A DNA stretch of 64,000 bases, from positions 190,722 to 254,721 of the forward strand of contig NZ_ATYX01000009.1 of NCBI RefSeq assembly GCF_000427905.1. The letters run 5' to 3'. The stretch's first letter is position 1; each line of letters starts with the position of its first letter. This stretch comes from Thermocrispum agreste DSM 44070. GTDB lineage: Bacteria; Actinomycetota; Actinomycetes; Mycobacteriales; Pseudonocardiaceae. Position numbers and translations under genes: made by a program. The notes below the pieces were generated by a model, which worked only from the letters and a program-made list of their open reading frames with translations, searched no databases and was not told the DNA's origin. Below, one piece after another: positions 34,796 through 43,787 of this stretch.

Positions 34796-35478
34796 CGCGC
34801 CTCACTCCTGCCCGGGGCGGCACCGCCTGCCCCGGCACGCCATTCGTCCAGCTCGGCCACGGTCGCCGCGAGCCGGGTTCGCACGGTCTCGGTTCCGCTC
34901 CGCAATCCGTCCCGCCCGCGCGGGACGTCGAGCGTGAACGGTTCACCGAACAGCAGGTCCACGGTCGGCCGGAAGCGTCGCCGCCCTCCCGGCGGCCGCG
35001 CCGTCCCGCGGGCGGCCACCGGCACCACGCGTGCCCCCGAGGCGCGCACCAGCCAGGCCGCACCGTGTTCAGCCTTCTCGACATTACCGGAACCGCGCGT
35101 ACCCTCGGGAAACACCGCGACCAAGCCGCCGGAGCGGAGCAGCCGGACGGCGTCCAGCAGCGGCGTGCGATCCGGCTCGCCCCGGCGCACCGGAAGCTGG
35201 CCGAGCTTGCGCAGCAGCACGCCGGTGACCCCGCCCAGGGTGTCGAACAGTTCCTGCTTGACCAGGAACACCGGGCGCCGCGGCACGAACCCGAAAATGA
35301 GCTGCGGCTCGATCAGCGACATGTGGTTGGCCACCAGCAGCACCGGCCCGCTCGGCGGCACCCGGTCCGCGTGGTGCACCCGGATGCGATACGCCGGACG
35401 GTACAGATGCCGGGCGATCACCCTGGCCACGTCGTGCAGCAGCGGGCTGGCCCCGGCCGGTAATCCGGTGTCGCTCAC
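34792..35478 (-). CDS. plsC: 1-acyl-glycerol-3-phosphate acyltransferase family protein
   Basis: Acyltransferase of phosphatidic-acid synthesis, membrane associated. The 228-residue protein has motif I as NHMSLIEP and motif III as FPEGTRG, with GARVVPVA for motif IV. The usual motif I is NHxxxxD; here the Asp of the His-Asp pair is Glu, a conservative but notable change. The GTG at 35478 overlaps the cmk stop (GTGA), and its own stop overlaps der. This lysophospholipid acyltransferase is regularly placed between cmk and der in actinobacteria. Confidence 0.88.
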   Translation of the reverse strand: MSDTGLPAGASPLLHDVARVIARHLYRPAYRIRVHHADRVPPSGPVLLVANHMSLIEPQLIFGFVPRRPVFLVKQELFDTLGGVTGVLLRKLGQLPVRRGEPDRTPLLDAVRLLRSGGLVAVFPEGTRGSGNVEKAEHGAAWLVRASGARVVPVAARGTARPPGGRRRFRPTVDLLFGEPFTLDVPRGRDGLRSGTETVRTRLAATVAELDEWRAGAGGAAPGRSEAR

Positions 35479-36191
35479 CGTGGCGCCCCGGTGTGCAGCA
35501 GGTCGCGCTGCGCCACCAGTTCCAGCAGCGCGGTGACCACTTGCTCGATGTCGAGCTCGCTGGTGTCCAGGTGCACCGCATCGTCGGCCGGGCGCATCGG
35601 GTTGGTCGCCCGGGTGGCGTCCAGCCGGTCTCGGCGTTCGACCGCGGCCAGCACGGACTCCTGCTCCACCCGGCGGCCCGCGGCGCTGTCCTGGGCGGCC
35701 CGCCGCGCGGCACGCACCTGCGGGTCAGCCGTCAGGAACACCTTCAGCCCGGCGTCCGGCGCCACGACGGTGCCGATGTCCCGGCCTTCCACCACCATGC
35801 CGCCCGCCGCCTTCAGCCCCTCGGCGACCAGCGCACGCTGCATGGCGACCAAGTGCTCCCGCACGGCCGGCACCGCGGCGACCGCGGACACCGCGGACGT
35901 GACCTGCTCGCCACGGATCTCCGCGCTGACGTCCTCCTCCCCCAGCTTGACGAACGGCGCGCCCGGATCGGTGCCGACGACGACCTCGGCCTGCTCGGCC
36001 ACCTTGGCCACCGCATCCGCGTCGCCCACGTCCGTCCCGGAGCGCAGCACGGCGAGCGTGACGGCCCGGTACATCGCACCGGTGTCCAGGTATCCGGCGC
36101 CGAGTCGCTGCGCCAGCCGCCTGGCCACCGTGGTCTTCCCGGTGCCGGACGGGCCGTCCAACGCGACCACGCCGCGCAGCACTGCAGTCAC
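35475..36191 (-). CDS. cmk: Cytidylate kinase
   Basis: Phosphorylates CMP/dCMP to the diphosphate. The 238-residue protein has the P-loop GPSGTGKTT at ~12-20, YLDTGAMYRAVTL (the NMP-binding entry), MVVEGRDIGTVVAPDA and the LID RRAAQDSAAGRR, all characteristic of bacterial Cmk. The GTG at 36191 is preceded by GAGGGAG. It is the first gene of the cmk-plsC-der transcript; the divergent antiporter-regulator gene starts 88 bp away. Confidence 0.97.
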   Translation of the reverse strand: MTAVLRGVVALDGPSGTGKTTVARRLAQRLGAGYLDTGAMYRAVTLAVLRSGTDVGDADAVAKVAEQAEVVVGTDPGAPFVKLGEEDVSAEIRGEQVTSAVSAVAAVPAVREHLVAMQRALVAEGLKAAGGMVVEGRDIGTVVAPDAGLKVFLTADPQVRAARRAAQDSAAGRRVEQESVLAAVERRDRLDATRATNPMRPADDAVHLDTSELDIEQVVTALLELVAQRDLLHTGAPR

Positions 36192-36278
36192 GGCCACTCC
36201 CTCACTCCTCGGCTGAACACCCGGTCGCTCATTCTGCCTGCTGCTGAGCTTGTCACGCGGCTGGGATACGTTAGGCGC

Positions 36279-36761
36279 GTGAACGTAGAAGTAACCCCGC
36301 TTCCCGGCATCGGTGTGCGCAAGGACTTCGCGATCCGGGCAGGCAAACGCATCGGCGTGATCAACCATCGGGACGGCGACGTCGAGTTGATCGTGTCCCG
36401 CACCGACGACCCGGATGCGTGCATCGCCTCGGTGCCGCTGACCACCGACGAGGCGGCGACGCTCGGCAACCTGCTCGGCGCCCCGCAGCTGGTGGCACAG
36501 CTCACCGAGGAGCATCGCGACGTTCCCGGCATCATGACCAAGCAGCTGCCGATTCCGGAGGGTTCACCCTTCGACGGACGCACACTGGGGGACACCGAAA
36601 TGCGAACGCGAACCAAAGTGTCGATCGTCGCCGTCATGCGCGCCGGGCAGGTCCTGCCGTCACCCGGTCCCGAGCTCACCTTCACCGCAGGTGACCTGCT
36701 GGTCTGCGTGGGCACCGCCGAGGGCCTGGCCGCCGCTGCGAAGCTGTTGCAGAAGGGCTGA
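36279..36761 (+). CDS. KhtT-like regulatory subunit (TrkA-C) of a K+/H+ antiporter
   Basis: A 160-residue cytosolic protein. The N-terminal half (NVEVTPLPGIGVRKDFAIR, GKRIGVINHRDGDVEL) is typical of KhtT-like subunits, and the C-terminal ~75 residues are a TrkA_C (RCK-C) domain that binds a nucleotide such as c-di-AMP in homologues. The GTG at 36279 sits 6 bp after a -10-like TACGTT, suggesting a leaderless message. The transporter gene follows after 3 bp, so the two make one unit. Confidence 0.88.
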   Translation: MNVEVTPLPGIGVRKDFAIRAGKRIGVINHRDGDVELIVSRTDDPDACIASVPLTTDEAATLGNLLGAPQLVAQLTEEHRDVPGIMTKQLPIPEGSPFDGRTLGDTEMRTRTKVSIVAVMRAGQVLPSPGPELTFTAGDLLVCVGTAEGLAAAAKLLQKG

Positions 36762-36764
36762 TCC

Positions 36765-37943
36765 GTGGCGAGCACCGCACTTGAGTTGATCCAGCTCGGT
36801 GCCGTCTTCTTCGGATTGGGATTGCTGGGGAGGCTGGCGCAGCGCATCGGGATGTCGCCCATCCCGCTCTACCTGGTCGGTGGCCTGTTCTTCGGGCACG
36901 GCGGCGTCGTCGAACTGCACATCGATTCGTTCGCCGAACTCGCGGCGGAGATCGGCGTCGTCCTGCTGCTGCTCATGCTCGGCCTGGAGTACACCGCGGC
37001 CGAACTGGTCACCGGCCTGAAGCGGTCGTGGGTGGCAGGCTCGATCGATCTGGTGCTCAACGCATTGCCCGGCGCCCTGGTCGCGCTCATGCTGGGCTGG
37101 GGCCCGGTCGGCGCGCTGGTCATGGCGGGCGTCACCTACATCTCCTCGTCGGGCATCATCGCCAAGATCCTCAGCGACCTGGGCCGCATGGGTAACCGGG
37201 AAACACCGGTGGTGCTGGCCATCCTGGTGCTCGAGGACCTGGTCATGGCCCTGTACCTGCCGATCCTCACCGCCGTGCTCGGCGGCGTCAGCCTGATCGC
37301 CGGGCTGACCACCGTCGGCATTTCGCTGCTGGTGGTCTCCGCGGTGCTGCTGGTGGCGGTGAAGTTCGGCCGCGTCGTCTCGGCCGTGCTCTACTCCGAG
37401 GACCGCGAGATCTTCCTGCTCAAGCTGCTGGGGTCGGCGCTGCTGGTCGCCGGTATCGCGGCCGCGCTGCAGGTGTCCGCCGCGGTCGGCGCCTTCCTGT
37501 TGGGCATCGCGGTCGCAGGCCCGGCCGCGCACAGCGCCACGCGCATCCTCGAGCCGCTGCGCGACCTGTTCGCGGCGCTCTTCTTCGTCGCGTTCGGGCT
37601 GAACACCGACCCGGCCGACATCCCGCCGGTGCTGGTCTACGGGCTCATCCTGGCGGTGGTGACCACGGGCACCAAGGTGGCGACCGGGTGGTTCGCCGGC
37701 GCCAGGAGCGGCATCGGACGCAAAGGCCGGATCCGTGCCGGGGCCGCACTCGTCGCTCGTGGTGAGTTCTCCATCGTCATCGGGGGCCTGGCGGTCTCCT
37801 CCGGCGCGGCGCCTCCGCAGCTGGCCGCGCTGGCCACGACCTACGTGCTGTTGATGGCGATCCTGGGACCGATCATGGCGCGGGTCGCCGAGCCGGTGGC
37901 GGACCGGGTAACGCGGGTGAAGACCGCCCCGTCGGCGGCATAG
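36765..37943 (+). CDS. Cation/H+ antiporter (CPA2, KhtU/KefB-like)
   Basis: A 392-residue protein of about 12 helices. The central GGLFFGHGG, GVVLLLLMLGLEYTAAEL and YISSSGIIAKIL match CPA2 exchangers; VLEDLVMALYLPIL carries the ion-binding ED pair. The late ALVARGEFSIVIGGLA is a second hallmark. There is no C-terminal Rossmann domain, the regulatory part being the separate KhtT-like protein. K+ efflux under alkaline or osmotic stress is the probable role. The gene pair interrupts an otherwise conserved block of minus-strand housekeeping genes. Confidence 0.93.
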   Translation: MASTALELIQLGAVFFGLGLLGRLAQRIGMSPIPLYLVGGLFFGHGGVVELHIDSFAELAAEIGVVLLLLMLGLEYTAAELVTGLKRSWVAGSIDLVLNALPGALVALMLGWGPVGALVMAGVTYISSSGIIAKILSDLGRMGNRETPVVLAILVLEDLVMALYLPILTAVLGGVSLIAGLTTVGISLLVVSAVLLVAVKFGRVVSAVLYSEDREIFLLKLLGSALLVAGIAAALQVSAAVGAFLLGIAVAGPAAHSATRILEPLRDLFAALFFVAFGLNTDPADIPPVLVYGLILAVVTTGTKVATGWFAGARSGIGRKGRIRAGAALVARGEFSIVIGGLAVSSGAAPPQLAALATTYVLLMAILGPIMARVAEPVADRVTRVKTAPSAA

Positions 37944-37960
37944 CGCACCGCCTGCCGCAC

Positions 37961-38000
37961 CGCCCGGTTCCGGACGCAGTCGCCCGGTTACGCACGCAGT
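37961..38000. repeat. 20-bp imperfect tandem pair
   Basis: CGCCCGGTTCCGGACGCAGT (37961-37980) is followed directly by a copy with two differences (37981-38000), between the convergent antiporter and rluB genes. Confidence 0.8.
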
Positions 38001-38027
38001 CCGACGCGCCGTTCGGCGGGCGGGCCG

Positions 38028-38771
38028 TCACTGCTCCAGCACGGTGTGCAGGGAGGAGATCTCCTGCGGAGTCAGCTCGCGCATCGTGCCCGGCTTGAGG
38101 TCACCGAGCCGGATGTCGGCGATGGCGGTGCGCACCAGCCTGCGCACCGGGTGCCCGACCGCGGCGAACATCCGGCGGACGATCCGGTTGCGGCCCTCGT
38201 GCAGCACGACCTCCACGAGGGTCCGCCCGGGCAGCTTCTGGATCTCCTTGTAGCCGTCGACGGCGACCGGGCCGTCGTCCAGCTCGATCCCGGCGCGCAA
38301 CCTCTTGCCGAGGCTGCGCGGCACCGCGCCGTCGACCTCCGCCAGGTAGGTCTTGAGCACGTGGAACGACGGGTGCATCAGCCGGTGCGCCAGCTCGCCG
38401 TCGTTGGTCAGCAGCAGCAGGCCCTCGGTGTCGGCGTCCAGCCTGCCGACATGGAACAGCCGCTCGGGCCGGTCCCGCACGAAGTCACCGACGCACTTCC
38501 TGCCGCGCTGGTCCCGCATGGTGGTGTGCACGCCCACCGGCTTGTTCAACGCCAGGTAGACCATGCCCGAGCGCACTTCGATGCGCCGCCCGTCGACCTT
38601 GATCACCGCCCGTTCCGGATCTACACGGCGGCCTTGCTCGCGCACGACCTCGCCGTCCACGCTGACCCGGCCCTGCGCGATGAGTTCCTCGGCTCCCCGG
38701 CGGGAAGCGACTCCGGCGCGTGCGAGCACCTTCTGCAAGCGGACACCCTCGACGTTCTGCTTGTCGGACAT
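38028..38771 (-). CDS. rluB: rRNA pseudouridine synthase RluB
   Basis: Makes a pseudouridine in 23S rRNA. The 247-residue protein has an S4 RNA-binding domain (RLQKVLARAGVASRRGAEEL), the catalytic Asp in HVGRLDADTEGLLLLTNDG and the closing GRNRIVRRMFAAVGHPV. The ATG at 38771 gives the short N-terminus (MSDKQNVEG) usual for actinobacterial homologues; an in-frame upstream extension is unlikely. It belongs to the parA-scpA-scpB-rluB run; the next member cmk is separated by the antiporter insertion. Confidence 0.95.
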   Translation of the reverse strand: MSDKQNVEGVRLQKVLARAGVASRRGAEELIAQGRVSVDGEVVREQGRRVDPERAVIKVDGRRIEVRSGMVYLALNKPVGVHTTMRDQRGRKCVGDFVRDRPERLFHVGRLDADTEGLLLLTNDGELAHRLMHPSFHVLKTYLAEVDGAVPRSLGKRLRAGIELDDGPVAVDGYKEIQKLPGRTLVEVVLHEGRNRIVRRMFAAVGHPVRRLVRTAIADIRLGDLKPGTMRELTPQEISSLHTVLEQ

Positions 38772-38877
38772 GCTCGCTCTCAGTGACCTCTGCGCTTCGG
38801 TGACTCGACGTCCCCGGCTCGGCACCCCCGCGCGCGGCGACGGCTCGAGCCAGGACTTGCTGGGACCGTCTCCGACG

Positions 38878-39738
38878 TTACAGCCGGTCCAGATCGTCGA
38901 TGGAATCGACCTCGGGCAGCAGTGGCGCGATCGGCGGCAGGTCGTCGAGCGAACTCAACCCGAGGCGTTCCAGGAACAGCTCCGTGGTCTCGTACAGCGT
39001 CCCACCGGTCTCCGGGTCGGTACCTGCTTCCGCGATCAGGCCGCGGGCGAGCAGCGTCCGGATCACCCCGTCGACGTTCACGCCGCGCACCGCAGCGACC
39101 CGTGCCCTGGTCACCGGCTGCCGGTAGGCGATGACGGCCAGCGTCTCCAAAGCCGCCCGGGTGAGTTTCGACCGCTGCCCGTCCAGCAGCAGCTTCTCCA
39201 CGTACGGCGCGTAGATGTCCCGGGTGTACATGCGCCAGCCCTCGCCGACCCGGCGGAGATCGATGCCGCTGCGGCGGTCCTGCAGGTCGTTGGCCATGGT
39301 GCGCAGCGCTTCGGTCACCCGGTCCACCGGCTGCTCCACCGCGGCCGCGAGCGTCTGCTCGCTGACCGGTGCGTCCACCACCAGCAGCAGGGCCTCCAGG
39401 GCGGCCATCAACGCCTCGTCGGAACTCAGGTCCGGCAGCGCGTCCTTGTTCGCCATCGCCACCGGATCGGGCTGTTCGCCGCCGGTACCTGCGGACTCGG
39501 AATCCGTCTCGGCCTGCTCACCCCGGGGGTCGTGCGCTGCCGCAACTTCGGCCTGGCCGTCGGCCGCCTCCGGCGTGCTCCCCGCCCGCGGCTCCGTGCC
39601 CGCAGCGCTCGCGACAGGCTCCGCCTGCTGCGTGGAGTGCTCCCGAGCCTCCTGGCCGGCCACCGCCGCCGGCCCGGACCTTCCCAGCCGGAAGTCCGCG
39701 CCGGACTCGTACGGCCCGCCGGCCGCGGTCCCGCTCAC
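38878..39738 (-). CDS. scpB: Segregation and condensation protein ScpB
   Basis: Kleisin-interacting partner of SMC-ScpA in chromosome condensation. The 286-residue protein has a ~95-residue low-complexity acidic N-terminal extension, then two winged-helix domains: LMAALEALLLVVDAPVSEQT and LTRAALETLAVIAYRQPVTR, with GVIRTLLARGLIAEAG. Standard ScpB is ~190 residues; the extension is the difference. The GTG at 39738 overlaps the scpA stop (GTGA). Confidence 0.94.
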   Translation of the reverse strand: MSGTAAGGPYESGADFRLGRSGPAAVAGQEAREHSTQQAEPVASAAGTEPRAGSTPEAADGQAEVAAAHDPRGEQAETDSESAGTGGEQPDPVAMANKDALPDLSSDEALMAALEALLLVVDAPVSEQTLAAAVEQPVDRVTEALRTMANDLQDRRSGIDLRRVGEGWRMYTRDIYAPYVEKLLLDGQRSKLTRAALETLAVIAYRQPVTRARVAAVRGVNVDGVIRTLLARGLIAEAGTDPETGGTLYETTELFLERLGLSSLDDLPPIAPLLPEVDSIDDLDRL

Positions 39739-40610
39739 CCGTAGTCCTCCTCTTCGGTACTGGCCAGATCCGCTTCGGACGCCGCCTTGGCCTCGTCCAC
39801 CGTGCCGCCGGTCCACCGCACCCGCAACTCACCGAGCGGCTCGGGCTGGTCGAACTTCACCACCGTCTCCCGGTACAGCTCCAGCAGGGCCAGAAACCGC
39901 CCGACCACCAGCATGGTGTTCTCGCAGTCGGCGACCAGTTCGGCGAACGTGGCTTCCTTCCGCTCGGCCAGCCGCACCCGCAGCACCGCCGCCTGCTCCC
40001 GCACCGACACCCTCGTGGTGTGCAGGTGGTCCAGCGACACCGTGGGCGGCGGCTTCGGCCGGAAGACCGCGGCGGCGATCTCCGCGAACGCCTTGGCGTC
40101 CACCCCGAGCATCACCTCGGGCAGCAGGTCGTTGTACCGCTCCTCCAGCGACACCGACCGCGGATAGCGCCGCAACGCCCCCGCCTCCAGCTCGGCGAAG
40201 AGTGCGGCGACCTGCTTGTACGCCCGATACTGCAGTACCCGGGCGAACAACAGGTCACGGGCCTCCAGCAGGGCCAGGTCCTCCTCGTCCTCCACCTCGC
40301 CGGACGGCAGCAGGCGGGCGGCTTTGAGGTCCAGCAGCGTCGCGGCGACGACCAGGAACTGGGTGGTCTCGTCCAGGTCCCAGGCCGGCCCGAGCTGGCG
40401 GATGTGCGCGATGAAGTCGTCGGTCACCTGGCTCAGCGCGACCTCGGTGACGTCCAGTTCGTGCTGCGAGATCAGCTGCAGCAGCAGGTCGAACGGCCCC
40501 TCGAAGTTGTCGAGGCGCACCCGGAACCTCGGCCGCCCCTCCGGCTGGTCGCCGGGCCGGTCCGCGGTGTCCGACGCCGGGCCGGAGGTGTCGTCGGCGG
40601 CCACGATCAC
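39735..40610 (-). CDS. scpA: Segregation and condensation protein ScpA
   Basis: Kleisin subunit bridging the SMC heads. The 291-residue protein shows NFEGPFDLLLQLISQHELDV at the N-terminus, DDFIAHIRQL, TTQFLVVAATLLDLKAARLL, and the C-terminal winged-helix (FLALLELYRETVVKFDQPEP). Length and motif order are normal. The GTG at 40610 overlaps the upstream small gene's stop, so the set parA, RHH-like, scpA, scpB is translationally coupled throughout. Confidence 0.96.
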   Translation of the reverse strand: MIVAADDTSGPASDTADRPGDQPEGRPRFRVRLDNFEGPFDLLLQLISQHELDVTEVALSQVTDDFIAHIRQLGPAWDLDETTQFLVVAATLLDLKAARLLPSGEVEDEEDLALLEARDLLFARVLQYRAYKQVAALFAELEAGALRRYPRSVSLEERYNDLLPEVMLGVDAKAFAEIAAAVFRPKPPPTVSLDHLHTTRVSVREQAAVLRVRLAERKEATFAELVADCENTMLVVGRFLALLELYRETVVKFDQPEPLGELRVRWTGGTVDEAKAASEADLASTEEEDYG

Positions 40611-40996
40611 GCCACCGTCTCCTTGGTGCCGCCTTCCTCGGCCCGGCGGGCCGCCTCGGCCTCCTCCTCGCCGTCACTGCGCAGCCTGCGCACCAGCACC
40701 GAGTCGCGCCCGGCCACCTCGAGGTCGGCCAGCATCACCGCGACCGCCTCGCGCACCAGACGTCCGCGGTCGACCCGCAGGTCGTGCTCGGCACGCAAGG
40801 TCAGCCGGGCCTGCTCGAGCGCGAGCAGTTCCTGCTGCGACAGGTACACCGTGATCTTGGTGTCGTGCTTGACCCGGGGTGACCCTCGCCGCGGCACACG
40901 TGGCTTGGACCCGCTGCTGCCGTCGGTGCCGGCGATGTCGGTCGTTTTGCGGAAGAAGAGCTCGGACGCTCCGGGCAGCCGTGCCCGACGACTCAC
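40607..40996 (-). CDS. Small ribbon-helix-helix-like protein between parA and scpA
   Basis: A 129-residue basic protein. Residues 1-45 are Arg/Lys/Ser-rich. Residues ~46-92 look like a ribbon-helix-helix: strand KITVYLSQQ, helix ELLALEQARLTLRAEHD, then GRLVREAVAVMLADLE. The tail is charged and Glu/Arg-rich. Its GTG overlaps the parA stop, and its stop overlaps scpA. The position suggests a DNA-binding partner of the adjacent ParA-like ATPase, which lacks a ParB gene here; this is inference. Confidence 0.8.
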   Translation of the reverse strand: MSRRARLPGASELFFRKTTDIAGTDGSSGSKPRVPRRGSPRVKHDTKITVYLSQQELLALEQARLTLRAEHDLRVDRGRLVREAVAVMLADLEVAGRDSVLVRRLRSDGEEEAEAARRAEEGGTKETVA

Positions 40997-41916
40997 CGCG
41001 CGATCACCTCGCGAGCCAGCTGCCGGTACGCCTCCGCCCCCGCGGACTTCGGCGCCCAGCTGGTGATCGGTTCGCCTGCCACGGTCGTCTCCGGGAAGCG
41101 GACGGTGCGGTTGATCACCGTGTCGAAGACCTTGTCGCCGAACGCCTCGACCACGCGCGCCATCACTTCCTTGGAGTGCAGCGTGCGCGGGTCGAACATG
41201 GTGGCCAGAATCCCGGTGATCTCCAGCTGCGGGTTCAGCCGCTCACGCACCTTCTCGATGGTGTCCATCAGCAGCGCGACCCCGCGCAGGCTGAAGAACT
41301 CGCACTCCAGCGGGATGATGATGCCGTGCGCCGCGGTCAGCGCGTTCACCGTCAGCAACCCCAGCGACGGCTGGCAGTCGATGAGGATGTAGTCGTAGTC
41401 GGCGAGCACCGGCTTGAGCACCCGCAGCAGGCTGTGCTCCCTGCCCACCTCGGCGACCAGCTGCACCTCGGCCGCCGACAGGTCGATGTTGCTGGGCAGC
41501 AGGTCGCAGTTCTCCACGCCGGTCGGCCGCAGCACGTCGCGAACGTCGCAGGAGTCCTCCATGATCGCGTTGTAGATGGTCCGCTCGAGCTCGTGCGGCT
41601 GCACACCCAAGCCGACCGACAGTGCACCCTGCGGGTCGAAGTCGACCAGCAGCACCTTGCGCCCGTACTCGGCCAGTGATGCGCCGAGGTTGATCGTCGA
41701 GGTCGTCTTGCCGACGCCGCCCTTCTGGTTGCACATCGCCAGCACGCGTGCCGGCCCGTGTTCCTTCACCGGTGGCGGGACCGGGATCTCCCGCACCGGA
41801 CGCCCGGTTGGGCCCACGCGTGACTCCGTTCCGTTCGTGTTCGTGTCGACGTCGTCGATCTCGTCGGCGCCTGGACTCTTGGTCGCCGGAATCGTCAGTG
41901 GCTCGAATGTCGACAT
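40993..41916 (-). CDS. ParA/Soj-family ATPase
   Basis: A 307-residue partition-type ATPase. A ~55-residue disordered N-terminus precedes the deviant Walker A CNQKGGVGKTTST; LLVDFDPQGALSVGLG and DYILIDCQPSLGLLTVNAL supply Walker A' and B. This is the second, scpAB-linked ParA paralogue (Rv1708 position in M. tuberculosis), not the origin-proximal one. It may help SMC/ScpAB loading or chromosome positioning. AAGGAG lies 10 bp before the ATG at 41916. Confidence 0.95.
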   Translation of the reverse strand: MSTFEPLTIPATKSPGADEIDDVDTNTNGTESRVGPTGRPVREIPVPPPVKEHGPARVLAMCNQKGGVGKTTSTINLGASLAEYGRKVLLVDFDPQGALSVGLGVQPHELERTIYNAIMEDSCDVRDVLRPTGVENCDLLPSNIDLSAAEVQLVAEVGREHSLLRVLKPVLADYDYILIDCQPSLGLLTVNALTAAHGIIIPLECEFFSLRGVALLMDTIEKVRERLNPQLEITGILATMFDPRTLHSKEVMARVVEAFGDKVFDTVINRTVRFPETTVAGEPITSWAPKSAGAEAYRQLAREVIAR

Positions 41917-42038
41917 AGCGAGAAGACTCCTTGGCGAGGCTGCTGTCGGAAGACTAAGCACCCGGCACGGCAGCCGACAAAGCGGCTCGCCGGAGTCGGC
42001 CACGATTCCTCGCCGAATCCCCGCGCTTTCCGTCCCGT

Positions 42039-42572
42039 TCACCGGAAGCGGCGGCGTATCACCAGCACGGCCGAATCCACCTGGGGCGGCGGACGGAACG
42101 CCTTCCGCGGCACCGTCCTGCCGATCTCCGTCCGCCAACGCGGCGGGACACGCGCCGGATCGGAGAACCGGCGCGCCGCCGCGCGTTGCAGCACCAGATC
42201 CGCGGCGACCATGCCCGACGGAGTCTTGAGCAGTTTGCGCACCAGGTCGCTGGTGATCGAATACGGCGGGTTCGCCACGACACGGAACGGCCGGCGCGGC
42301 AGCACCAGCTCACGGGCGTCGATCCGCAGCACGGTCACCGGCTGGCCGGCGAAGCGCTCCTGGAGTACGTCGGCCCGCCCAGGATGGGGTTCGATCGCCA
42401 GCACGCGGGCCCCGGCAGCGACCAGGTGCCTGGTCAGGGCACCGGTACCAGCCCCGATGTCCAGCACGTACTGCCCGGGGCGCACGTTCGCGTCAGCGAC
42501 GACCTTCGCTGCCCATTCGTCGACAAGCGGATGCCAGCCCCACGCCCGGCGCGATCGCCGAGCGCCGGACAC
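42039..42572 (-). CDS. Short rRNA adenine N6-methyltransferase (Erm/KsgA-like)
   Basis: A 177-residue methyltransferase. VLDIGAGTGALTRHLVAAGA binds AdoMet, IDARELVLP contains the adenine-binding acidic residue, and ANPPYSIT is the catalytic NPPY motif. The C-terminus ends soon after PPQVDSAVLVIRRR. Erm and KsgA proteins are ~250-290 residues, so the helical C-terminal domain is missing. Similar short forms exist in actinomycetes. It could methylate 23S rRNA A2058 and confer intrinsic macrolide resistance, or be a truncated relic. It starts at a GTG with a weak ribosome site. Confidence 0.75.
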   Translation of the reverse strand: MSGARRSRRAWGWHPLVDEWAAKVVADANVRPGQYVLDIGAGTGALTRHLVAAGARVLAIEPHPGRADVLQERFAGQPVTVLRIDARELVLPRRPFRVVANPPYSITSDLVRKLLKTPSGMVAADLVLQRAAARRFSDPARVPPRWRTEIGRTVPRKAFRPPPQVDSAVLVIRRRFR

Positions 42573-42758
42573 GGCGCACCATCACCAAGTACGGCATGGC
42601 CCAGACGTTATTGATCACCGCCGCCGGAGTCCAATGATTTTTCCGGCGGTGCTGAGCCGCAGTGGACAGGTGCGGCCGATCCGGCTGTCGTCGGCAGCAG
42701 ACAGTCGCCGGGGCGGCGTTCGGATCACGGGCCGGCATTCGGCTCACGGGGGGCCGGG

Positions 42759-43769
42759 TCATTCGTCGGCGGCGTAGCGGACCCCTACCTGCGCGCGGGC
42801 GTCGTCCATCAGCCGCATGATCGCCAGCGTGTCGTCCAGCGGCACCAGCGGGCTTTCCGTCAGCCCCTGCCGCAGGCAGCGCTCGACCTCGGCGATCTCC
42901 GGCCCGTAGCCGTTGCCGACGATCGGCTGCAGGATCTCCTCGCTGGTGATGGTCCGGCCCTCGGCCTGTTCGAGGATCAGCCGCTCGGGACGGTAGAACG
43001 GGCGCTCGAGGGTCACCGAGCCCTTGGTGCCGACCACCACGCCACGCTGCGGTGTCGCCGCGACGGTGGTGCAGGAGACGTGGGCGAACCGGTCGTCGTC
43101 GTACTCCCACTGCATCGCCATCGTCTGATCCGCACCGGTCGGGGACAACGTCCCGGTCGCCCGGACCCGGGCGGGCTCGCCGAGGAAGATCCAGGCGAAC
43201 GTCACCGCGTAGACGCCCAGGTCCAGCAGGGCGCCGCCGCCGAGGTGCAGGTCGTATAGCCGGTGTGCCGGGTCAAACGGGAACAGCAGGCCGTTGTCCA
43301 CCGTGACGCTGCGCAACTCGCCGATGCGGCCGTCGGCCACCAGCTGCACCGCGGTGCGGACCAGGCCGTTGGTGCGCATCCACATGGCTTCCATGCAGAA
43401 CAAGCCCCGGCTGCGGGCCGCATCGATCACCTCGGCGGCCTGCCGGGCGTTGAGCGTGAAGGCCTTCTCCACCAGCGCCGGTTTGCCGGCGGCGAAGGTC
43501 TGCAGCGCCTGCTCGTAGTGCTGGCCGTGGGTCGTGGCGATGTAGACGACGTCGACGTCGTCGTCCGCCAGCAGATCGGCGTACGAACCGTATGAGCGGC
43601 TCGCGCCGTATGCGGCGGCGAAGTCACGCGCCCGGTCGGCGTCTCGCGCGGCAACCGCCACCAGCTCGTTGCCCTTGGTCACACGCAGATCCGTGGCGAA
43701 CTTCCCGGCCATGCGGCCTGCACCGAGAATCCCCCAGCGGACCGGGCGGTCAGGATCGATTGCACTCAC
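42759..43769 (-). CDS. Gfo/Idh/MocA-family oxidoreductase
   Basis: A 336-residue NAD(P)-dependent dehydrogenase of sugar or inositol-type substrates. The N-terminal Rossmann domain has WGILGAGRMAGKF and YIATTHGQHYEQAL, then the catalytic LVEKAFTLN (EKP-like, here EKAF). The C-terminal alpha/beta domain has LGVYAVTFAWIFLGEP. The closest pattern is trans-1,2-dihydrobenzene-1,2-diol dehydrogenase-like members. It stands alone between erm-like and xerD genes; no substrate can be deduced. Confidence 0.92.
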   Translation of the reverse strand: MSAIDPDRPVRWGILGAGRMAGKFATDLRVTKGNELVAVAARDADRARDFAAAYGASRSYGSYADLLADDDVDVVYIATTHGQHYEQALQTFAAGKPALVEKAFTLNARQAAEVIDAARSRGLFCMEAMWMRTNGLVRTAVQLVADGRIGELRSVTVDNGLLFPFDPAHRLYDLHLGGGALLDLGVYAVTFAWIFLGEPARVRATGTLSPTGADQTMAMQWEYDDDRFAHVSCTTVAATPQRGVVVGTKGSVTLERPFYRPERLILEQAEGRTITSEEILQPIVGNGYGPEIAEVERCLRQGLTESPLVPLDDTLAIMRLMDDARAQVGVRYAADE

Positions 43770-43787
43770 CTGTCGAACTATGCCGCA

